64,000 nucleotides of DNA from CALBTQ01 sp036725605. Its GTDB lineage: Bacteria; Lernaellota; Lernaellaia; Lernaellales; Lernaellaceae. Positions 60,366-64,000 of this stretch are shown here, one piece after another. Position 1 is the first letter of the stretch, and each line of letters begins with the position of its first letter. The stretch covers positions 12,956 to 76,955 of the forward strand of contig DAIMDW010000030.1 of the NCBI GenBank assembly GCA_036725605.1, in the 5' to 3' direction. A model generated the notes under the pieces. It did not search any database, was not told the origin of the DNA, and was given only the letters and a program-made list of their open reading frames with translations. A program made the translations under genes and the position numbers.

Positions 60366-62740
60366 GCAGCAAACATCCTCGTCTTGGTTTCACGAAGAAG
60401 CTCCGATGGCGTTCCGGCCGATTGAAGAGCAGCAAGACCGCCAGCTGCCTTGACTTCCGGTGTTTGGAATATTTGTGGATTCTCCAAACCATCAGTGCCA
60501 CCTCGTTCGAATTGACTGGCGATAGCGCGGATAGTGGCAGCGGCTTTGCCAGGAAGCGTATCGATCCAGTCTTCATGTTTGTAGGTAAAGGCCAAAGTAC
60601 GGTCATGGCGTGTGCGGGGTCTCATCCCCCAGCCAAGTTCGGCCAGCACATCATATAGATCGTAGTCATCCTTCTCATCTACTAATCGAATGACCGTAGG
60701 CGAATAACCGGAAGTTACCAATGCGTTTATCAATTCCTGCCGGGAGGGCGGATCGATCCAGCGAGTTCGGAAATCGTCCAATGTGTGCACTTCATGGACC
60801 AGTCGTTCGGCAAGGCGGGCTTTGTATTCTTCAATTGGAACGGGCATGGCTCGACCGTCCACATCGGCAACGATGAATCGACCGGCGTCTGTGATGTGAA
60901 CATCGAATCCCTCAACACTGATTGTTGGCTCTGGAGGTGTCGGAGGCGCGGGTGGTCTTTCTTCTCCCGGAGTTGATGGCGCCTTGGTGATAAAGCCCTC
61001 TCCGAAAAGACGAGTTGCGTCTGTGTAATCGTAAACCCTAAACATCAGCTTGTTTGTAGGAGTGTCGATGCGCGTACCCCGCCCGACCATCTGATAGAAG
61101 CTGATAGGGCTTTTAAGGTATTTGAAAAAGACGATGTTCCGCACACATGGTACGTCAACACCCGTGGTCAATAAGTCCACCGTCGTAGCGATGAAATGAC
61201 TGCGAGAAGATGCCCGCAGATCCGGAAGTTGGTCATTGCCGTCACTTTCAGCGGTGCATTTGAAGGCAAACCATTCCAGTCGATCCTTGCCATTGTCGGC
61301 GCACCATTTAGCGTAAAGGTTGTTCAAACAGACAGCCACATCATCGGCGTGGCGGTCGCGAGCGCAGAAAATGATGGTCTTTTGCTCGGGGCCTCCGGTT
61401 TCCAGAAGGTAGTTGAAAAGGTCCTGGCACATGGCAAGCACGCGGTCGGGCAGAAGAATTCGGTCTTCAAACTGGTATCGCTCATAAAGTTCGTCGATCT
61501 GTTCAGGGGTAAGCGGCAGACCGGTGATGGCATCGACCGGATTTCGAGCGATGATCTCTTCTTTAGTTATGCCAGTGTCGTCAAGGTTGACCCGGCCCTT
61601 TTGGATTTCACAGGCAGCGAGGTAGCCGTCTTCGATTGCCTGGGCGATATCATATTCATAAGCCGGTTCACCGAAGTAAGCGATGTTGTTGGCTGTTATT
61701 TCGGCGTCTTGTATAGCTTCAGCTGTCTCTTCCTTGCACTCGATCTGGCGCGGTGTGGCAGTCAGGCCGATTTGGACAGCGTTGCGGTTCCGTGTGAGCA
61801 CCTGAGACCATTTACCCCAGGCGGAACGATGGCATTCGTCGATAACGATGTGGCTGAAATAATCTTCGGGGTAAAAAGTGGTCAGGAAGTTGGCGTCGCC
61901 GTTTTCGTTCTCCACTCCCAATGTTTGGTAGGTGGCAATATGGATGCGGGCGTTCTTCGCATTGTTCGTGCCGTCGGACTTTCTGAAAACCTCAGCTGCA
62001 TCAGAACCAAAAACGTTCTGGAAAGCCTTGAGCGCCTGCGTTCGAAGTTCGTCGCGGTCGCAAACGAATAAGGCACGAGTAAGTTGTCCTGCATCGGAGA
62101 TTCGCTTGAGTAAATTAACGGCAATAAAGGTCTTGCCAGCGCCGGTGGCTAAAGAAAGCAGTGCTCTTTTGGACTGACTTCCCGTCTCGCATTTTGCGAC
62201 CTTTTCCATGACGGCTCGGATGGCGGCGTCTTGATAGTAACGACGTGTTCCTTCGCCTCCGGGATACTGCTGGAGCAGTGGTCGGGCGGCGGGCGATTCG
62301 AGTGTGAATCCCATTCCTTTCTCATATCGTGTCCGAAGCTCGGCGGGAGTCGGAAACTCGGCAAGGGGCTTGGGTGAGGAAGTCAGGCCAGAAAAGCAAT
62401 CGAACTCAACAAACTGATGGCCGTTAGATGAGAAAACGAAGCGAACATTTAAGCGCCGACATTCGGCATACCCTTTGGCCTGGGTTAAGCCGTGTCCTGG
62501 TGGTAGGCTTTCTTTTTTTGCCTCAATGAGCGCCAGCGCAACTGGTTGGGTATCGACGTTGACCTTGACCCGCAAAACATAGTCGATCTTCCCACGAGAG
62601 CGACGGCGTGCTTTGCCGTTGATGATTTCGACAGTTCCCGCAGTCTCTTCGCGGCGAATCAGGTCCTCTGTCCAACCACGCTTGTGGATAGCAGGGTCAA
62701 TGAGTTTTGCTCTGGTATCCGCTTCGTTGTAACCAGCCAT
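60362..62740 (-). CDS. hsdR: type I restriction endonuclease subunit HsdR (EcoEI-like)
   Basis: About 792 residues. N-terminal PD-(D/E)xK nuclease: KIDYVLRV then ALALIEAKKE. SF2 translocase motor: LATGAGKTFIAVNLL, VIDECHRSAWGKW (DECH), IGLTATPRQ, and VGRGTRIDTP. A C-terminal helical domain binds the methylase. It translocates DNA and cuts unmethylated targets. ATG at 62740 is preferred (GAGG six bases upstream); an in-frame GTG at 62752 would overlap the regulator. A proline-rich linker (GEERPPAPPTPPEP) near residue 590 separates motor and C-terminal parts. Confidence 0.94.
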   Translation of the reverse strand: MAGYNEADTRAKLIDPAIHKRGWTEDLIRREETAGTVEIINGKARRRSRGKIDYVLRVKVNVDTQPVALALIEAKKESLPPGHGLTQAKGYAECRRLNVRFVFSSNGHQFVEFDCFSGLTSSPKPLAEFPTPAELRTRYEKGMGFTLESPAARPLLQQYPGGEGTRRYYQDAAIRAVMEKVAKCETGSQSKRALLSLATGAGKTFIAVNLLKRISDAGQLTRALFVCDRDELRTQALKAFQNVFGSDAAEVFRKSDGTNNAKNARIHIATYQTLGVENENGDANFLTTFYPEDYFSHIVIDECHRSAWGKWSQVLTRNRNAVQIGLTATPRQIECKEETAEAIQDAEITANNIAYFGEPAYEYDIAQAIEDGYLAACEIQKGRVNLDDTGITKEEIIARNPVDAITGLPLTPEQIDELYERYQFEDRILLPDRVLAMCQDLFNYLLETGGPEQKTIIFCARDRHADDVAVCLNNLYAKWCADNGKDRLEWFAFKCTAESDGNDQLPDLRASSRSHFIATTVDLLTTGVDVPCVRNIVFFKYLKSPISFYQMVGRGTRIDTPTNKLMFRVYDYTDATRLFGEGFITKAPSTPGEERPPAPPTPPEPTISVEGFDVHITDAGRFIVADVDGRAMPVPIEEYKARLAERLVHEVHTLDDFRTRWIDPPSRQELINALVTSGYSPTVIRLVDEKDDYDLYDVLAELGWGMRPRTRHDRTLAFTYKHEDWIDTLPGKAAATIRAIASQFERGGTDGLENPQIFQTPEVKAAGGLAALQSAGTPSELLRETKTRMFAA

Positions 62741-62748
62741 GACCGCCC

Positions 62749-62982
62749 TCACTCGGCATCAGGGAAAAAATTGTTCAGGAGCTTTTCTCCGTCTTTTCCC
62801 ATGCCCTGCAATAGTTCCTTGATTTTCTGAAGCGCCAGCGGCGATGGCTTCGCACGGTTGTTTTCCCACCGGTTGATCGTTGGAAAGGTCACGCCAAGCT
62901 TGGCCGCAAATTTTTCCTGAGTGAGCCCTGTCCGTTCGCGCAGTTCCCGCACGAGTCGGGCGCTGTCTCGTTGAAATGGCAA
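62749..62982 (-). CDS. XRE-family helix-turn-helix regulator
   Basis: 77 residues from a TTG at 62982 with GGGGAG seven bases upstream (a TTG at 63018 would add 12). Helix-turn-helix: ELRERTGLTQEKFAAKLGVTFPTINRWENNRAKPSPLAL, a typical Cro/CI-type domain (key residues TQEKFA, T-x-N-R-W-E). It is the first gene of the island and probably controls restriction expression, like C-proteins of restriction systems. It overlaps the alternative hsdR start. Confidence 0.87.
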   Translation of the reverse strand: MPFQRDSARLVRELRERTGLTQEKFAAKLGVTFPTINRWENNRAKPSPLALQKIKELLQGMGKDGEKLLNNFFPDAE

Positions 62983-63076
62983 GAGTTTTCTCCCCTTCAG
63001 GGCAATAACGCTACCCAAGACACAAAATAAAAGTCGTGACTTATCAGATGATATATCGCACCCATAGAGGAGGGTC

Positions 63077-63082
63077 TGTCAA
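63077..63082 (-). promoter_or_regulatory. likely -35 element (TTGACA) of the island operon
   Basis: A perfect TTGACA on the minus strand lies about 95-100 bases ahead of the XRE gene start, followed by an AT-rich stretch (GATATATC). A -10 box at ideal spacing is not clear. Confidence 0.35.
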
Positions 63083-63127
63083 GTGGAATCGGTCTCTGGT
63101 GGGCAAAATAATGTCAGGAGCCGAAAT

Positions 63128-63655
63128 TCAACCGCGCATTTTCTCGATCCACCCGTAGGCTGTGTAGCCAGGACAGGCTGGCTTGCCAAAGTCCGCGTGG
63201 CAGAAGAACCCGTCCGGTCCCAACCCCAGCGTCTCCATCAGGTGTTCCGCCAGAGCGAAAAACGCTTGCTCCTGTGCCGTTGTGGGGTCACCACCTGCGT
63301 GACCTGGCCCCGCGAAATCACCGACCAGCATGACGCCGATGGAGCGTGCGTTCTGCCCTTTGCAGTGCCAGACCACGTCGGTCAATTCGTTGCACTGGTA
63401 GATGGCCCCATCATCGTCAAGCACCCAGTGGTAGCAGATGTGGGGGCAGCCGCCAGCCGAGATGTGATTGCCGGGACTGATGTGGTAGTTGTTGATCCCA
63501 TAGACGTCGCGGTTGCCGGACGTGTCCGCATGGCCGAGGCTCTGGTGGAGGATCACGCGGTCGATCCTTTCCAGGTTGCGCTTCTGCGGCCAGCGCGGAC
63601 GACTCGGATTCCACGGCAAGCTCTCAACGAGCCTGATGATGTTCACCGCTCCCAT
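63128..63655 (-). CDS. phage-type N-acetylmuramoyl-L-alanine amidase (endolysin)
   Basis: 175 residues, amidase_2/PGRP fold related to T7 lysozyme. Zinc ligands and core: DRVILHQSLGH, CPHICYHWVLDDDGAIYQC, WHCKGQNARSIGVMLVGDF and FFCHADFGKPACPG. It cuts the bond between MurNAc and the stem peptide. Start ATG at 63655 shares TGATG with the upstream small gene. The pair looks like a phage lysis cassette. GC-rich, unlike the island. Confidence 0.87.
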   Translation of the reverse strand: MGAVNIIRLVESLPWNPSRPRWPQKRNLERIDRVILHQSLGHADTSGNRDVYGINNYHISPGNHISAGGCPHICYHWVLDDDGAIYQCNELTDVVWHCKGQNARSIGVMLVGDFAGPGHAGGDPTTAQEQAFFALAEHLMETLGLGPDGFFCHADFGKPACPGYTAYGWIEKMRG

Positions 63656-63942
63656 CACGCGCTCTTCCGATCCACGACGGCGACTCGGATCTCGTTCAGC
63701 CGTTCGTGGACGTGCTCCTTGTCGGCCCGGTATGCGCAGCATTCCCCGTGATCGACTCGCTCGCGGATTTCGTCCAGGGATTCGGTGGTCTTTTCTTTCC
63801 AAGCCCGGTCGTTGCCCAGCATGATCTTGAGCAGTTCGTCATTTTTCTTCGTGATCCAGCGAATGAGGAATGTAAACATCGCGCCGTATCCGGCCATTGC
63901 TCCAGCGACGATTCCGACCATTTCAAGCAGATGACTTTCCAT
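63655..63942 (-). CDS. small one-helix membrane protein, holin-like
   Basis: 95 residues: one membrane helix near the start (MVGIVAGAMAGYGAMFTFLIRWI), then a charged helical tail (ESLDEIRERVDHGECC). GGAG lies before the ATG at 63942. Directly coupled to the endolysin, so a holin or spanin-like role is likely. No named family. Confidence 0.6.
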   Translation of the reverse strand: MESHLLEMVGIVAGAMAGYGAMFTFLIRWITKKNDELLKIMLGNDRAWKEKTTESLDEIRERVDHGECCAYRADKEHVHERLNEIRVAVVDRKSA

Positions 63943-63953
63943 TCCGTTCTCCT

Positions 63954-64000
63954 TCACGCGATCCCGAGGATCGCCTTCTCGAAGTATTCGAGCATCAAGG
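63954..64000 (-). CDS. 3' end of an upstream gene (partial)
   Basis: Fourteen in-frame codons ending LMLEYFEKAILGIA and a TGA at 63956-63954, 11 bp before the holin-like start. Too short to identify; probably another gene of the phage-like cassette. Confidence 0.3.
   Translation of the reverse strand, partial: LMLEYFEKAILGIA

Noticed and set aside
41235..63018. Identity with a named system (BREX, DISARM, Zorya or MADS)
   Set aside because: No PglX/BrxC, DrmA or ZorAB proteins are present. Resemblance to MADS is in general composition only and could not be tested without profile searches.

Overview
The window looks like chromosome from an uncultured, GC-rich, Gram-negative-type bacterium of the broad deltaproteobacterial/Myxococcota/Lernaellota kind. 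This is an inference from four things: lipoproteins whose lipobox cysteine is followed by a long poly-Asp linker, a type IV pilus locus with NtrC-type regulation, a meso-diaminopimelate type MurE, and a complete-looking division cluster. The species cannot be named from the sequence alone. Almost every gene is on the minus strand. I see no tRNA, rRNA, CRISPR array, integrase or transposase gene.

Region 1 (1-9.8 kb) is a pilus assembly/regulation locus. Transcription runs leftward: GT-C glycosyltransferase, 55-aa membrane protein, prepilin peptidase, sensor kinase, NtrC-type response regulator, then four minor prepilins (FimT-, PilV-, PilX- and PilW-like). A well-matched sigma-54 promoter and an upstream 17-bp palindrome sit between regulator and prepilins. 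Region 2 (9.8-17.4 kb) holds a TMTC-like glycosyltransferase, a lipoprotein, a GH88/105-like lipoprotein, a HadAB-like dehydratase pair and a GNAT acetyltransferase, with repeated hairpin elements lying directly after stop codons.

Region 3 (17.5-33.6 kb) is the dcw cluster, read leftward as mraZ-rsmH-ftsL-ftsI-murE-murF-murD-ftsW-murC-murB-ddl-ftsQ-ftsA-ftsZ. It is tightly overlapped and ends in a strong intrinsic terminator. The two genes for the lipid-linked steps, mraY and murG, are absent from their expected places. A DnaA-box cluster and an AT-rich tract lie upstream of mraZ. Region 4 (33.8-41 kb) carries a NUDIX hydrolase, a nitroreductase, an AT-rich foreign membrane/beta-propeller gene, and a host-like block (coaBC, a metallo-beta-lactamase-fold hydrolase, a lipoprotein) bracketed by ~200-bp inverted repeats.

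Region 5 (41.2-63.0 kb) is a low-GC, single-strand island that I read as a composite defence system. Read leftward it has an XRE regulator, type I restriction HsdR, a single-TRD HsdS, HsdM, a CARF-domain sigma-54 activator (RtcR-like), a small ORF, a DUF4258 protein, a vWA protein, a PP2C phosphatase, a Ser/Thr kinase with zinc ribbon (a TerY-P-type triad), an SF1 helicase, an unknown 545-aa protein, a coiled-coil McrB-like AAA+ ATPase, a DUF2357/zinc-ribbon protein and two membrane proteins. A 15-of-16 sigma-54 promoter lies just after the CARF activator and points into the triad/helicase/McrB module. The simplest model is that the restriction genes and the sensor are expressed constitutively, and that the second module is switched on when the CARF domain binds an infection-derived ligand. 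From memory, the make-up recalls the Ter/TerY-P systems predicted by Anantharaman and colleagues and the kinase/ATPase/methyltransferase MADS system, but the CARF/sigma-54 switch would be distinctive. Region 6 (63.1-64 kb) is a phage-type lysis pair (amidase plus holin-like protein) and the tail of another gene.
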